NCBI GenBank assembly: GCA_949752735.1
Contig: OX457044.1
Span: forward strand, 10,483,229 to 10,547,228
DNA length: 64,000 nucleotides
DNA from: Lumbricus terrestris
Taxonomy: Eukaryota; Annelida; Clitellata; Crassiclitellata; Lumbricidae
Direction of reading: 5' to 3'
The notes under the pieces were generated by a model. The model was not told where the DNA came from, did not search any database, and saw only the letters and a list, made by a program, of their open reading frames with translations. Positions 30,195 to 45,100 of this stretch are shown one piece after another; within the stretch, counting starts at the first letter, position 1; the number at the start of each line of letters is the position of its first letter. The translations under genes and the position numbers were made by a program.

Positions 30195-33100
30195 GTATGA
30201 TTATAATTATGACTGCTTGATGACGACGACGACAATGATGGGGAAAGGTGCGGGTAGTGATTGCGGAAAACACGGCTGTCACAATAATCCACCCAGCTGA
30301 AATTGCGGTTTATAGTCTAAACACTAAACAGAAAGTTCAGGTGAACACAGTTAACCCCCAGAAATTTTCAACGAATCGTTATTCGAACTTGAAAATTAAC
30401 CTCGGCCTCAACATTCCCTTTCAAGCGTCTGATTCTGGGTTGAACCGTAGTTTAGGCTGATAAATTCGGTACTTGTTTTTTATACGACCACCAAAAATTT
30501 ATAAATTCGATGAAAAATATTTCTTCACGAAATAGAAGCGGGATTTAGCGCGTGAGGGTCGGTTAGGGCTCAGGTTAGGCGTCGTGGGGGTCGGTTAGGG
30601 TTAGTTTTAGGGTTAGTGCAGTCATATTCTGCTGAAATTGAAGCTGGATTGATGAAAAATAATTTTCAATGAAAAACTGATGAAAATATTTGCTGACGAA
30701 ATAGAAACGGGATTTATCGAACAAATTCTTGCCTGTAAACAGAAGCTGGATCGATTAAAAGGATTCTCGGCAAACTAGAAGTTGGATTTATGAAAGATAA
30801 CAACGCTGCAACGTTAGTTCTTGGTGTCTTGGTGGTCGTATAAAAAACATGTACCATAAATTCTTCCACCGTATTTTAGGCTGATAAATTACTTGGACAT
30901 TATCCGAGGCTGCAAAATGTATGTACAAGTAATTTCTGGATCGCCAGGTTGAATCCAGCTTCCATTTCAACTATAAAAATGCCTTTATCCAGCTTCCATT
31001 TCAACTATAAAAATGCCTTTATCCAGCTTCCATTTCTCTTTCGTTTTTCGTCAATCCAGCTTCCATTTCACCTGTAGAAGGTCTTCATCCAGCTCTCATT
31101 TCTCAAGCGTTTTTTCGTCAAGCCAGCTTCTATTTCACCTGTAGAAGAACCTTCATCCAGCTTCCGTTACTTAAACGTTTTTTCGTCAATCCAGCTTCTA
31201 TTTCACCTGTACGTTACTTAAACGTTTTTTCGTCAATCCAGCTTCCATTTATATACTGCAATTTTTCTTCTCGTGTTTTCAGTTTATATTGCTACTTCTG
31301 GTTGCGAATGCTCGGAAATTGGAATAGCGCGTTGTATGGCGCACTATATTCATGATTGGTGGTGTTTCTTAATTTATCAGCCTAAACTACGGGATATCGA
31401 AAACGGAAATAATTTATCAGCCTAAACTACGGTTTAACCTGATTCTGTTCATAGCTTTTTGGTTGTTCAGGTTAAATCTGTGATTATGATTCTATTTAAA
31501 CCTGTCTTATGAATGATTTTTTCATTAACTGTCTACTGTTAAATTTGTCTGCACTTACACTGGGTCTCTTTGGTTTCTTATTTTCTGTCTTCATAAACTT
31601 CGATTATTCACTTTTGAACGTGTACGATAACGCAGTATTTTTTCTGAAAGGATGGATGGGAGAATTTATTCTGGGAATTATTTCATTTTAATGCTGGTTC
31701 AACAGCCACTTGTTACACGCTCAAAATCAGCCAGCTGAATCTAATTTTTGTTCTTTATTTCAGCCGATGGATATTTTGCACTTCGGGGTAAATTCGGCTT
31801 GTCTTCTGTTCCTTTTGTTGCATGTTTTTCTGTTTTAAACAGAACTAAAAATACTTTGTTTGCCTAAATTAACACTTTAACAATGAGGTGCATGTACTAA
31901 GCTGCATGAAAACTAATCCCGCATGTTTTCAAGGCGTTGACTTTAAAATAACAAAAAGCGAATATAACATCATTTAAAAAAAATAAATAACCCAAAAAAT
32001 GCGAGAATAACTGAAAAAGAGAAATAATTAGACTTTGTTACATCTAGTATTACAGTTTAAAATTAATAACCTTGTTTGTGCAATTCAATTTTTAGTCAGC
32101 AAGTAAATAATTTTTTTAGTGGACACTAAGTAGCATCAATCTACAGCAGTTATTTTGTTTCTTATAACATTGATTTAATAAAAAAAAATTGAGAAATTAA
32201 AAATATTGAAATCTTTTGAAATTTAAGTTGTAAACATAGACTGATTGTCCACATAGTCCTATGCAGACTCAAGCATTAGCAATTAAAAATTAAATTTATG
32301 TAGTGTATTGAGCGTACCTAATTAAATATTGTACATACAATTTTATAGATATTTGAACTTCATATAAATAATTTGTCTAAATGTTCCTTTCTTATACTAT
32401 GCTATATATGTCTTTTTCAAAATGATGACTTTAAAGCGGTCAAGTAGTGACGCGAATTTTCTGAATCCTTTAATGTACAGAGACTTCATAAATGAAGAAT
32501 ATAAGACAAAAATAAAATTCTAGGAAAACAATTGCACACAGTAAATGAATAACTGAGGTGTGGACACAAAAAGGAAAAAAGGCTGAAAAAGTGACAAGAA
32601 AGAAAAAAAGGGATTTTTTGGATAAGAATAAAAAATGGAAAAAAGTTTTTTGCACCTATGGTCAAAATGACTTTGTGATTAGCGATTCGTAAATTGAATT
32701 GAAACTGCCCCTGATGAGTATGTTCTGGTTTGCTAAACACTCGTTTGAGTTTTGTTGATGTTTTCTTCTTTCCTGGTCACATTTCTGGCATGATTGCTTG
32801 TCCTTCTGCACTTTCTGGTTACCGCTTTAAAATGGTTTCACTGCTTGTATGGTCTTCTTGTGATTATCCTTTCATATCTGTCAGATCTATAAATAAATAA
32901 ATATTATATGAGATCTGGATTTGATTGAATCTGGATTTGAATAAATCTTAACTGGAATAAATCTGAATTGAATTGATTTTGGATTTGATTTAATCTGGAT
33001 CTCATTAAAGATGTATTTGATTAAATGAGGATTTAAATGAACTTGTATTTTATTTGATATGGATTTTCTTAAGTACACTGAATCTGGATTTGATTAATTA

Positions 33101-36100
33101 TGGACTTTATTTAATCTGTATTTGATTTAATCTGGATTTGATTTTATCTGGATTTGATTTAATCTGGATTTGATTTAATCTGGATTTGATTTAATCTGGA
33201 TTTGATTTAATCTGGACGTGAATAAATATGCATATAATTGAAATAGGATTTTATTTATTCTTGATTTAATCTGATCTGGATCTGATTGTACCGGTAATCA
33301 GGAGTTGATTCAATCTGAATTTGATTTGCTCTTGATTTGACGAAATCTGAATTTGATTTGATGTTCAGGTTCTACATCTGGAATGATGGAAAGCGACAAG
33401 GACATGCTGGTTGTTGATGTGGTCGACATACCTGACAAGGAGATGGCGCTCTACGAGGTATGACGTGGTAGCATCTAGAGAGACATAGAAAAGGTGTTCA
33501 CAATAAACAGATAATCAGAGAAAAAGAGGTTCTCGCAAGTGTAGGGAAGATGTTCACTCAAATCGTTGGGGGTAGATCTTTAATCAAGTCTACTAATCGT
33601 TATCTGTGATTTGTTGTTTCCTCATGAAGTTTTAAGAAATTTACTATAAGCTTACAGATTTTATTAACTTATTCATTCATTCATTCAGTGGACTCATATG
33701 GTCTTCCTTTCCATGAAATTTACTCAGGAACCTACCCAATCCAGCTCCGGCAAAAGAAAAAGGCTCGAAAGATAAATAAAACACAGTTTGATTGGTCACT
33801 ATTTTTAAGATAAACGGCCAATCGACCGAGAAAGCTTGGCAGATAAGCGAGCTCATGAAACGAGGATGACAGAGGTCACGTAGGTAAGGTGGAACACAAC
33901 AGTAAACAGCAGCATAGTGATAAAACAGGAAGACCCAGAAGGAAGCAGGAAGCAGTTGGCCCTCTTGCCCCTACGTGTGGTACTGATGCTTCCTTTATCT
34001 TCTACATGCATTTCTGATCGATCATTCTTTGTTTATTTCTAAGTTATGTCTGGGTTTTTAATTTGTGTTTCTAAAATGTATTAGACTATTGCTTGCTTCG
34101 TTCTGTTCATTGTGTTTGTTAGGAATTTGTCTCCTTGTTTTTCACATGACATTGTTGACGTGATGCATTTTTTTCTAAATTAAATTGTTTCAGGTGGCCC
34201 TGGTTTGTGGGACCACTGGTCTTTTGTGCAAACCAACAGATCTCTAGAAAAGATTTGATGTGTGCTGCCTGCATATTGTGGGGTGCGGTGGTGTATGGGT
34301 ATGTTCGGTGCCTTGGAGCTGGAAGTTTGCAGGTTTGAATCCACCTCAAGCCACCGTGTATGGACCCTGAGAAGTCCTTCACTCGCAAATTGCTCATGCG
34401 CTTCGGCGTGAAACTCTGATTCAGCATTCCCGCAGTAGTCGGGAGCACCCATGTGTAAAATCTTGAAGGAGCGCCATAAACGATTGCTCATACATACATG
34501 GTTGGTGCCTTGGAGCTGGAAGATTGTGGGTTCGAATCCACCTCGAGCCACCGCATAGGGACTATGAGCAAGTCCTTCACTTGCGTTTGCTCATGCTCTT
34601 CTACGTGAAATTCAAATTTAGTGTCTTCTTTGTAGTCGGGAGTGCCTCTGAGTAGATTCTTGAAGTTGTGCTGTAACATGTGATCACACATATACATTTT
34701 ATTGGTTTCCAGGTAAAACATATTTTTATGTTATCTTCATTGTTTACTCTGTGCTGAGTTTCACGAATTTTTATCGATGTTTTGTTTGTGTGTTTGTTGT
34801 AGGAAGAGTCGCACCAGAGACCGTTTGTATCAAACATCATCAGTCGTTTGGCGAACTACGAAGGTGGAGTGGTGCCACAGTTTGAGGGAGACGAAGAAGA
34901 CGGGGATAACCCGAAAGGGAAGAAGAAAAAGAAGAAGACACCACCAAGGGTACGTCGTCTCAGGAGAATGCCAGCCCTGTCTTTGGTCCTTCTTTAGGAA
35001 GGGGTTTCTAAAAAATTTAAGAAGTACTTATGTGGCAGACCACACCAAAATTGGTATTTTTATGTTCATTGTACCGGTATTATAACAGTAGATGATCTCA
35101 ACTGATAAGAAAACACAGGTGCCACTGTAGGTCTAATTGTTATAGCAGTCAATTTGCTGTGAACATATTTATACAGTGGACTTGGAACACACGAACCCAT
35201 TGGCACTCAAGTCTAATGACGACGTTATTAGGTAAACACTTAAATGGTTGCAAGGTAATACAGCGTATCATCAGCAAATGATATATACCCCACTTGAAGC
35301 ATGAGGCATAAAATAAAATATGCAATCAGTTTCTTCATTGTGTAGTTGAAAGTTGAATTGACATAATATAACCAATGCAGTTGACTCAAGAATTCCTACA
35401 TTGACAGGAAATAACATTTAACGCGACATTCACAATCACTTGATTAACACGCTCTTGTTATACAGATCAATTTGATTTCTCATCTGAACTTGTTACGATT
35501 GTCTTTAGAATTAGTCCTACTTTCGCTAAACCACAAAATATAAGAAGAAAACAATGTTTCTCCATGTTAATTATGCAAACAATACTAACATTTGTTATTG
35601 AACCAAATATGCACTCTTGTAACAAAAATTTAATGTCTCTCTAGTCTCTATGTTAGTCGTGCGTTTCCAGTGGTAGACCCTTCACTCTGGAATCGGCTCC
35701 CATTGGCACGGTACTTGTTCCACAGGTTCCACTCTTGCTCTTCATGCTTATCTCAAAACTGACCTTTTCAGTGGCGTTGAGGTCGAGAGCACCCATGAGT
35801 AGTAGCTTTTAAGGGTTGCTATTTGAATCCTTGTAATGAATAAATATCTATGATACTCTCAAATAAATGTTCATTGCACAGTTTGATATAAAACAACTGA
35901 AAATCTCTATGGAGTCCCCATGTCATGGAACTATCTATCCATTCTCAACATATATATATATCTAACAACACAATCACAGATGCTACCAAAAAGATGATAA
36001 CGCAAATTAAAGGAATGTTTGCATGCATAATAGCCACTGCCTAACAGTGTGCTACACGTAGCGAATATTCTGTGAGAGGCGGATATATGCTGCATTGTAC

Positions 36101-39100
36101 GAAAATGTCGTAAACTCTGGTTGTTGATTGCTTCATGCATTTTTTGTTGTAGTCAACGAAGCTTGGAATGATGATGGGCGTCTACTTTCCGTGCATTCAG
36201 AACATCTTTGGTATCATCCTATTCATTCGTCTTGCTTGGGTCGTTGGTATGGCCGGCTGGTTACAGGCACTTGGAATCATCATTCTATGCTGCACCTGCG
36301 TGAGTTTCTATTCACATCTGACAATATCATATGGTAGCAGTATTTTTATGGTGACTAAGACACTGTCTTTACATCACATTCTCAGAGTTCATAGGATAAA
36401 ACCCTTAAAACATGTAAAAGTTCAGAAAATTAGTTGAATATTGAATTATTTTTCGATGGATATGTTCAATATTTGAGTGAAATCTTGCATTTTCATCATG
36501 TGTTCAAAGAAAATTGCATTTATTGAACACGGATTAAGCCTTGTGCTAAATTTTGGTGTTATTAAATTCAATAAATAAATTGTTTGCTTAAAACGTTATC
36601 TATGTAGTCCGAAGTGTTTACCTTGAGACATTTATACCGTACCTACAGTATGTCTTGCAAATCATGCGGAAAATTATGTGCATGACTTTTTTGGACCTAA
36701 ATTCATTCTTGACGGTTTCATGGGCCGCGGTGGTGTAGTGGTGGCGTCGTTGTCTTGAAGCCGAAAGGTCCGAGGTTCGAATCCACCTCAAGTCGCCACG
36801 TAGGGACCTTGGGCAAGTCCTTCACTCGCAATTGCTCAGCACTTCGGCGTGAAACTCCGATGCAGTGTCCGCTTTGCAGTAGGGAGCGCCTCTGAGTAGA
36901 GAGCTTGACAAGTGCACATACTTGTACATACAAATTATTATTTTGTTATTATTACTTGCTGTAGCTATTGTTTCTTGCAGTTTGTCACAGCGATGGCAAT
37001 CTGTCTTTGTGTTTAGGCAATTGTAACGTCACAGCAATGCCAATCTGTCTTTGTGTTTAGGCAATTGTAACGTCACAGCAATGCCAATCTGTCTTTGTGT
37101 TTAGGCAATTGTAACGTCACAGCAATGCCAATCTGTCTTTGTGTTTAGGCAATTGTAACGTCACAGCAATGCCAATCTGTCTTTGTGTTTAGGCAATTGT
37201 AACGTCACAGCAATGCCAATCTGTCTTTGTGTTTAGGCAATCGTAACGTCACAGCAATGCCAATCTGTCTTTGTGTTTAGGCAATTGTAACGTCACAGCA
37301 ATGCCAATCTGTCTTTGTGTTTAGGCAATCGTAACGTCGGTGTCGATGAGTGCGATTGCCACGAACGGTGTCGTTGCCGGCGGTGGATCGTACTTCATGA
37401 TCTCACGAGCGCTCGGACCGGAGTTTGGAGGAGCCGTTGGAATTCTCTTCTACCTGGGAACGGCTGTGGCTGCCTCGCTATACGTCGTCGGTGCCATTGA
37501 AATCTTTCTGGTAAATATTTGAAATATTTATTTCCAACAGTGAAAACATTCCATGGATGGACATTGATTGATTGATTCTTTCATTCATTAAATGAATGTT
37601 CATAGCGGTACTCCGAGGGCACTACTCAGAGGCGCTCCCAACCACATGCGGCAAAATAAAACTGACTTAAGACGAGAGAGAAGAATGCCTGAGAGGGAGT
37701 TCTAGAAATGGAAGGCCATTCCAGGTCGAAGACCCTGCCACAGAGATGGCACGGTTCTGCATAGTGGAAGTACGAGCAGAAGAGGCTGAGGGCAGACTTG
37801 TGTCAGCCGAACGAAGGGAGCGAGCACTAAGAGTAGGGTTATAGCTCGCAAAGGTCGGCAGCGAGGCCTAGCAGGCAGTGCCAGGCGGAGCAGTGATCCT
37901 ATACTCAATTCACTGCTTGACAGGGAGCCAGTGGAGATTGTTGTGCATTTAGCTGGAGATGTGACTGAATTTTGGTGTACTGCCAATAAGTTGGGCTTCT
38001 GAGTGCAGGACTCGATCAAGAATACATGAGCAGTTAACTTGTACTTGGCAATCATAATTAGACGAGGCACCATGCAATGCAATCAGTCTATAATTTCTTT
38101 GTTAGCTTGAACTTACCTTAACACAACAGATGAAGTTTGGTGATGCTTAGGTTGGCTAACAAATGGTGTTGATTATTTTACTGAATATTTTATGCTGCCC
38201 TAGTAATTTGGCTTCTTCGGTTACCACTTTTATCTCAGAACTTTGAACAACTTTTTGACAAATTCCTGATGATTTTATCACCGTTGCTTGTGTGGCCATT
38301 GTGAATTGCAACGTATATCGGGCAGAAGTATTTCTTGTGCCATGAGCACCTCTGATGAATCTCTCTCTTGAGGTGGTGCTATACAAATTTGCAATTACCA
38401 TTGTCTAACTGTTGTAATTCTAAGTTGATTGTGTGTGTGATCTGTGTCTAGCAATACATGGTGCCGCAGGCGTCGATATTCGGTCCGATCTCCGTTCCTG
38501 GCAACGCGTTCAACAGCTACCGCATCTACGGCAGTTGTCTCTTCATCATCATGTTCGTCTGGGTTCTCGTTGGCGTCCGATTCGTCAGCAAGGTTTCCGT
38601 TCTCGCTCTCTTCTGCGTCATCATCTCCATCATCTGCATCTACATCGGATTCTTCGTCGCACATCCAGGCAGGGGACCAGAGTGAGTTGACGAAAACCTA
38701 CCTCCGAAGTCTTCCCCTATCTGCAGCTTTGTATTAAAGAACGTGACTTTTCTCACTCGCTCATTCAATGAGCAGTCAATTCAAAAATCATTCAATCACA
38801 CTTGCTCACACACTCATTACGTTGCTAACTATTGTAGCAATCAGCCTACTAAAAAAACTCAACCTTATTGTTGCTTGCATGTAGTGTTTGCAATGTAATG
38901 GGCTGTGCTTTGTCATCCCAATTGATTGCAACTCCTAGTTCCTCGGGCTCGCTTAGCTGCCAAGCAGCACCAAGTTTTCTCGGTTGTTGGGCCATCCATC
39001 TGGAATGATATCCCTTCTAAGACCAATCAAACTTTGTTTCATAAATCTCTCAAGTCTGTTTTGCTTTGCTGTGGCTGGGAATAGATTTCTTGAACGGATG

Positions 39101-42100
39101 CTATAGCATGAATGAATGAATGAAGATATATAATATTACACGCAGTCATATTCGCAGGCACTCAGGTTCAAAAAGGTGCACATACTCAGCAACTTTCAGT
39201 CCAGCTTAGAGTGATTTGAGTTGACATAGTTGAAATTAAACTATCAATCAGTCAATCAATCAGAATTTATATATAGCACCCCTTCAAGATCCGTACTCAG
39301 ATTCTATTGGTGCTGTTGTCAGTGGACATAGTAATTCTTATGCGTTGTCGTTGTAGGGTTTGTTTTGTTGGTGGTCGTATAATGTCTCGACAGAAGGTCT
39401 CGCTTGATAATTGCCATAGCAACGACACAGGTCCTCTCTACTGGATGTTCTGTGGAAATTCCTCCGACACAAGCGAACAGCAGAAATCCGATTGCCAGTA
39501 TTTCTTGACGCACAGTGTTGGAAAGCGGTCTGGAATTCCCGGTCTAGCGAGCGGCATCTTTAACAGTGAGCTCGCTGGAATGGATTTTATTATTATTTCA
39601 TTTTTTAAATTTAATTGTTACTTGCTAATCCATTTGGCATTTTCTGCCCACCTTGAATATACTTTGGGTTGGTTAGATGGATAAGTATGCAGTGTTTCTT
39701 AGGTACTTTTACAGTATCTTGTTGCGTACATATTTGTTTTTGTTAGTATTGTTGGTGCTTATAAAATTTCACTACCGAGTGTAGAAATGATTCCATTGGA
39801 TATTTCAAAATGAAGCTGGAACAAAATTTCGGTTTCATAGCAATAATGATTATATTGATTAATGTTATTCTATCGTATTGTCGGTTTCATAACAATAATG
39901 ATTATATTGATTATTGTTATTTTATCGTATTGTCGGTTTCATAACAATGATTATATTGATTAATGTTATTCTATCGTATTGTCGGTTTCATAACAGTAAT
40001 GATTATATTGATTAATGTTATTCTATCGTATTGTCGGTTTCATAACAATAATGATTATATTGATTATTGTTATTTTATCGTATTGTCGGTTTCATAACAA
40101 TGATTATATTGATTAATGTTATTCTATCATATTGTCGGTTTCATAACAATAATGATTATATTGATTATTGTTATTTTATCGTATTGTCGGTTTCATAACA
40201 ATGATTATATTGATTAATGTTATTCTATCGTATTGTCGGTTTCATAACAGTAATGATTATATTGATTAATGTTATTCTATCGTATTGTCGGTTTCATAAC
40301 AATAATGATTATATTGATTATTGTTATTTTATCGTATTGTCGGTTTCATAACAATGATTATATTGATTAATGTTATTCTATCGTATTGTCGGTTTCATAA
40401 CAGTAATGATTATATTGATTATTGTTATTCTATCGTATTGTCGGTTTCATAACAATAATGATTATATTGATTAATGTTATTCTATCATATTGTCGGTTTC
40501 ATAACAATAATGATTATATTGATTATTGTTATTTTATCGTATTGTCGGTTTCATAACAATAATGATTATATTGATTAATGTTATTCTATCATATTGTCGG
40601 TTTCATAACAATAATGATTATATTGATTATTGTTATTTTATCGTATTGTTGGTTTCATAGCAATAATGATTATATTGATTAATGTTATTCTATCGTATTG
40701 TCGGTTTCATAACAGTAATGATTATATTGATTATTGTTATTTTATCGTATTGCTGTCATGCCAACATGACAGTGATAAATCTCTAATAAGTGATTATTCT
40801 GATGAGATTCTGGCGAGTGATACCCTGATAAATGGTACCCTGGTAAGTGTTTCGATACTATCAGCCGTCTTTTGCGATCTCAGGTTCACCTTTGATGTGC
40901 TTTCGTTCAAGTTTGACTTTCAGGCATTCCAACATGTTAACCTAACTTCAATTCGTCAACTCATCTCCTTAATTTTAGTTACTTGCACAAGATGTAGATG
41001 TTGAGTTTGCATTCTAATTTCTTTGACATTGTGTCTGTGACATTGTTATGTCTGTGCCATTGTTATATAGACAACACATGGAGCAGTTATTCTCAGGAGG
41101 GCGATCGGATTGGGTTTCGTGAGGAAGGCGATCGGGAGAAGGGCGACATCCTGGCCGACATCTCAGCGTCGTTTGTCATTCTCATCGGAATCGTCTTTCC
41201 TGCTGTCACCGGTAGATGCTCCTCAACTCCTCTTGCAATCCATTCACACAATAATTTTCTTTTTTTAATCTTATTCTTTTCTTATTATTATTCTCTAATT
41301 GTTATTATTATTTATTTTTTGAAATTTTTCACCTGAGGTAGAAATAGCGTGCTGTTCGTTTTTGAGTCATCGTACTCAGAAACTATCTGAAGATTTTCTT
41401 TGCTCTGGAGACTTTAGAATTTGAGTGACATATTATTATCATTGTTGTAGTTGTTGTTGTTGTTGTAAGTATTCTTTTAATATATTCCATCAGCAGCTAA
41501 TAAATTTACATTGATTAGCTTTTATTGATTGTTTTGTTCAATAGAACTTATGCTACAGAAGCTGTATAGCACTATTAGTTTTTTAAAGTCTCCCAGAGTG
41601 ATATTGTTTTTTATTGTTGGATTGACTGATACCCTACATCAGACGGTCATTTCTTTCATTGTCTCTGCGTTTCTCTTTGTCTTTCACTTGGTTCTAGCGA
41701 TGTATTAGTGTGCATGTGTGTGTGTTGCTGCGTGTGTTTTTAGGTTTCATGTCTGGATCGAATCGATCGGGCGATCTATCCGATCCGCAGAAGTCGATCC
41801 CAACTGGAACGATTGGTGCGGTCATAACGACCACACTTATCTGTATCCTTTGTAGATTCTGCATTATTATGCATTATGTATTTGTTTCTCCATTTGCTAT
41901 AGCGCCTCTTCAAGATCGCTACTCAGAGGCGCTCCAGACTGCAGCGCGGACACTGCATCGGAGTTTCACGCTGAAGCGCTCGAGCAATTGGGAGTGAAGG
42001 ACTTGCTCAAGGTCCATACGCTGTGGCCTGAGGTGAATTCGAACCTGGAACTCTCTGGCTCCAAGGCTGCGATGCCACCGCTACACCATTGCGCCCCAAT

Positions 42101-45100
42101 TATATTTGCTTATAATATGTTGATTCATAGAGGTTGATAGTTTACTGAAGTTAACTGAATTCAGTTGATAGTTGATTGAAGTGTATTGTTATTGTTGGCT
42201 GAACTTGTTAACTAAAGTGGGTTAAAAGTTTTATGGCTGCGCTGTAAGCTTTCATATTAGATTCGTTTTCTTCGTATCTGTGTTTGGTTTTGTTATTTTT
42301 TGCTTTAACTTTCCTGTAGATATAACTTGTGTGTTCTTAATAGCTGGCAGCGTGGAGGGACAGTTACTACGAGACAAGTTAGTTGACTAAAGAATCTATT
42401 CTATCTTCTAAAGACTTGTGACTTTCATTGTGATGGCATCAATGTGTATTTTAGAATTCAAATAGTGAAGCATTAGGTGACATTTGTTAGCCTGCTTATA
42501 ATGTAAATGTAGTCAATGCGTGAAGCCAACATAATTAGAAACTGGATCATCTGGAAACCGTACTTGGGCCTCCATTTGGAGACCTCTCACTTGATGCAGT
42601 GCTCACGAATAAGCTGCTGCCCTGCACTCAGTTCTATCTTTGGATTACAGTGGCTGCTCAACTTTTGGTTTTGATGTACGAAAGTTCTGTTCTTCTAGGT
42701 TTGGTGAGAGCATGGGTGGGGGAATGGTTCTGGCGCGGTTGGCGTGGCCAACCGAATGGGTCGTCATTATCGGTTCCTTTCTGTCGACCTGTGGAGCGGC
42801 GCTGCAAAGCCTTGTGGGTCAGTCCTTATTAATGACGATATATAATTAATCACTTGTCAGTCGTTAAGTCATTTTAATTGATCGCTTGTCTGTCATTGAG
42901 TCATTTTAATTTATCACTTGTCAGTCACTAAGTCATTTTAATTGATCACTTGTCAGTCATTAAGTCATTTTAATTGATCACTTGTCTGTCATTAAGTCAT
43001 TTTAATTGATCACTCATCTGTCATTACGTCATTTTAATTGATCACTTGTCAGTCATTAAGTCATTTTAATTGATCACTTGTCAGTCATTAAGTCATTTTG
43101 ATTGATCACTGTAGTGATTATAGACACTTTTCCATTATGGTCCTATTAGATGTATGCATTAATATAATCTTGTTATAAGGTGTTAAGGTGGTGAATCTCA
43201 GGCTTAGCAACGATAAAAAATGATGATGGATATGGATATTATGATAACGTGGTTATGGCGTAGAGAATTAACTATAATGATGCTGATGCTGGTCGTGGTG
43301 ACAGTGGTCATGCATGGTGACAATGTTTATGGTGATATTGGTGACAATGTTTATGGTGATATTGGTGACAATGTTTATGGTGATATTGGTGACAATGTTT
43401 ATGGTGATATTGGTGACAATGTTTATGGTGACATTGGTGACAATGATCATGGCAATGACATTGTCAATGTTTTGTTGACATTGATGATCATGGTCGTGAT
43501 GACAATGGTTATGGTGACAATGGTTATGGTGATCATGGTCGTGATGACAATGGTTATGGTGACAATGGTTATGGTGATCATGGTCGTGATGACAATGGTT
43601 ATGGTGACAATGGTTATGGTGATCATGGTCGTGATGACAATGGTTATGGTGACAATGGTCGTGGCGACAATAGTATTAAATGATGAAAATGGTCATGGAG
43701 ATAACATTGGTCATGGTGATATTGGTGACAATGGTGATGACACTATTGTCTAATATTTGTGCAGGTGCTCCCCGTCTGCTGCAGGCTATTGCTGCCGACG
43801 GTGTCATCCCGTTCCTCAACGTCTTCGCTGTGAATAACAAGAACGGGGAACCGGTGCGAGCTCTTCTCTTGACTGGAATCATCGCAGAGGCTGGAATCCT
43901 TCTCGCCAACATCGACTACCTCGCTCCAATCATCTCCGAGTGAGTTACACCAATCACACCAACATGCAGCTTTCTCACACTCTATCTCTTAGTGTGTGAC
44001 TTCTAGCGATCATTCATTCAATACAAGGATTTATAGTGGGGTGCGGTGGTGTAGTGGTGGCGTCATTGCCTTGAAGCCGGAAGGTTCGAGTTTCGAATCC
44101 ACCTCAAGTCGCCTCGTAGGAACCTTGGACAAGTCCTTCACTCGCAATTGCTCAGCGCTTAGGCATGAAACTCTGATGCAGTGTCCGCTTTGCAGTCGGG
44201 AGCGCCTCTGAGTAGAGTGCTTGAAGGGACGCTATGACAAGTGCACATACAAACAAAGCCCCATCAAAGTTGCTACTCAGGACCACCCTCGACCCAACCT
44301 CAGCTAAAGACTGTTTTAGGAGTGTGATAGAACTTGTCAAAGGGGCCATTGATAGCTGGTACAATTTTGGAGGTGGTTGCCCATTCCAGACCTCGTGACC
44401 AATGTAGATGGTTGATGTCCATTGATTTCGTTGGCATTTCTTAAATAATAATAATAATGATAATAATCATTTATTCAATTCAAATTCACAAACCGCAGTT
44501 TGATTACATGAAGTAATATTTCATTGTACTTAAGCATTTATAAAGCGCATGTATTAGGGTGAACTGTTCACTCGTTCAGAAGCGCTCATAGTGTGCACGG
44601 CCACGCAAGAAAAAGCAGGTTTTGAGAAGAGAGAAGTAAGAAGAGAGACTGCCAGACTGAATTGTAAAGCAAACAGAATGAGAAAGCGCATTCCAAAGAG
44701 AAGGACCAATTGAGGCAAATGATCGAGACTGAGCCATAGCAGTTCTGGACCGAGGGAGACCAAGTGGTCAAGTCTGTTGGATGAGCAAAGTGGACGGTGG
44801 ATGAAGCTGAGTGAGTCCTGGGTTTAACATCAGCTAGACAGAACATACATGATAACAAGTTAAATGACGGATGATTTCACGACTGTATGGCTGCTTTTTA
44901 GGTGTCGATCAGCCTGATGCTGCTCATTTTCAGTCACCACCTAGGGAGTGGAAGGCTGAGTTATATTTATAGGACTAGCAAATATTGAGTCATCATTGTT
45001 CTGGTATTGATGTGGTTGTTGCACGTCTGAGTAGATATCTTGAAGAGGCGCTATATAAATTCTATATAGAATGAATGAATGAATGTTTTGTTTCGCTTAG

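Noticed and set aside
43220..43753. 177-codon Asp/Gly/Val/Met-rich frame
   Set aside because: It reads the GGTGACAAT minisatellite inside cotransporter intron 12.
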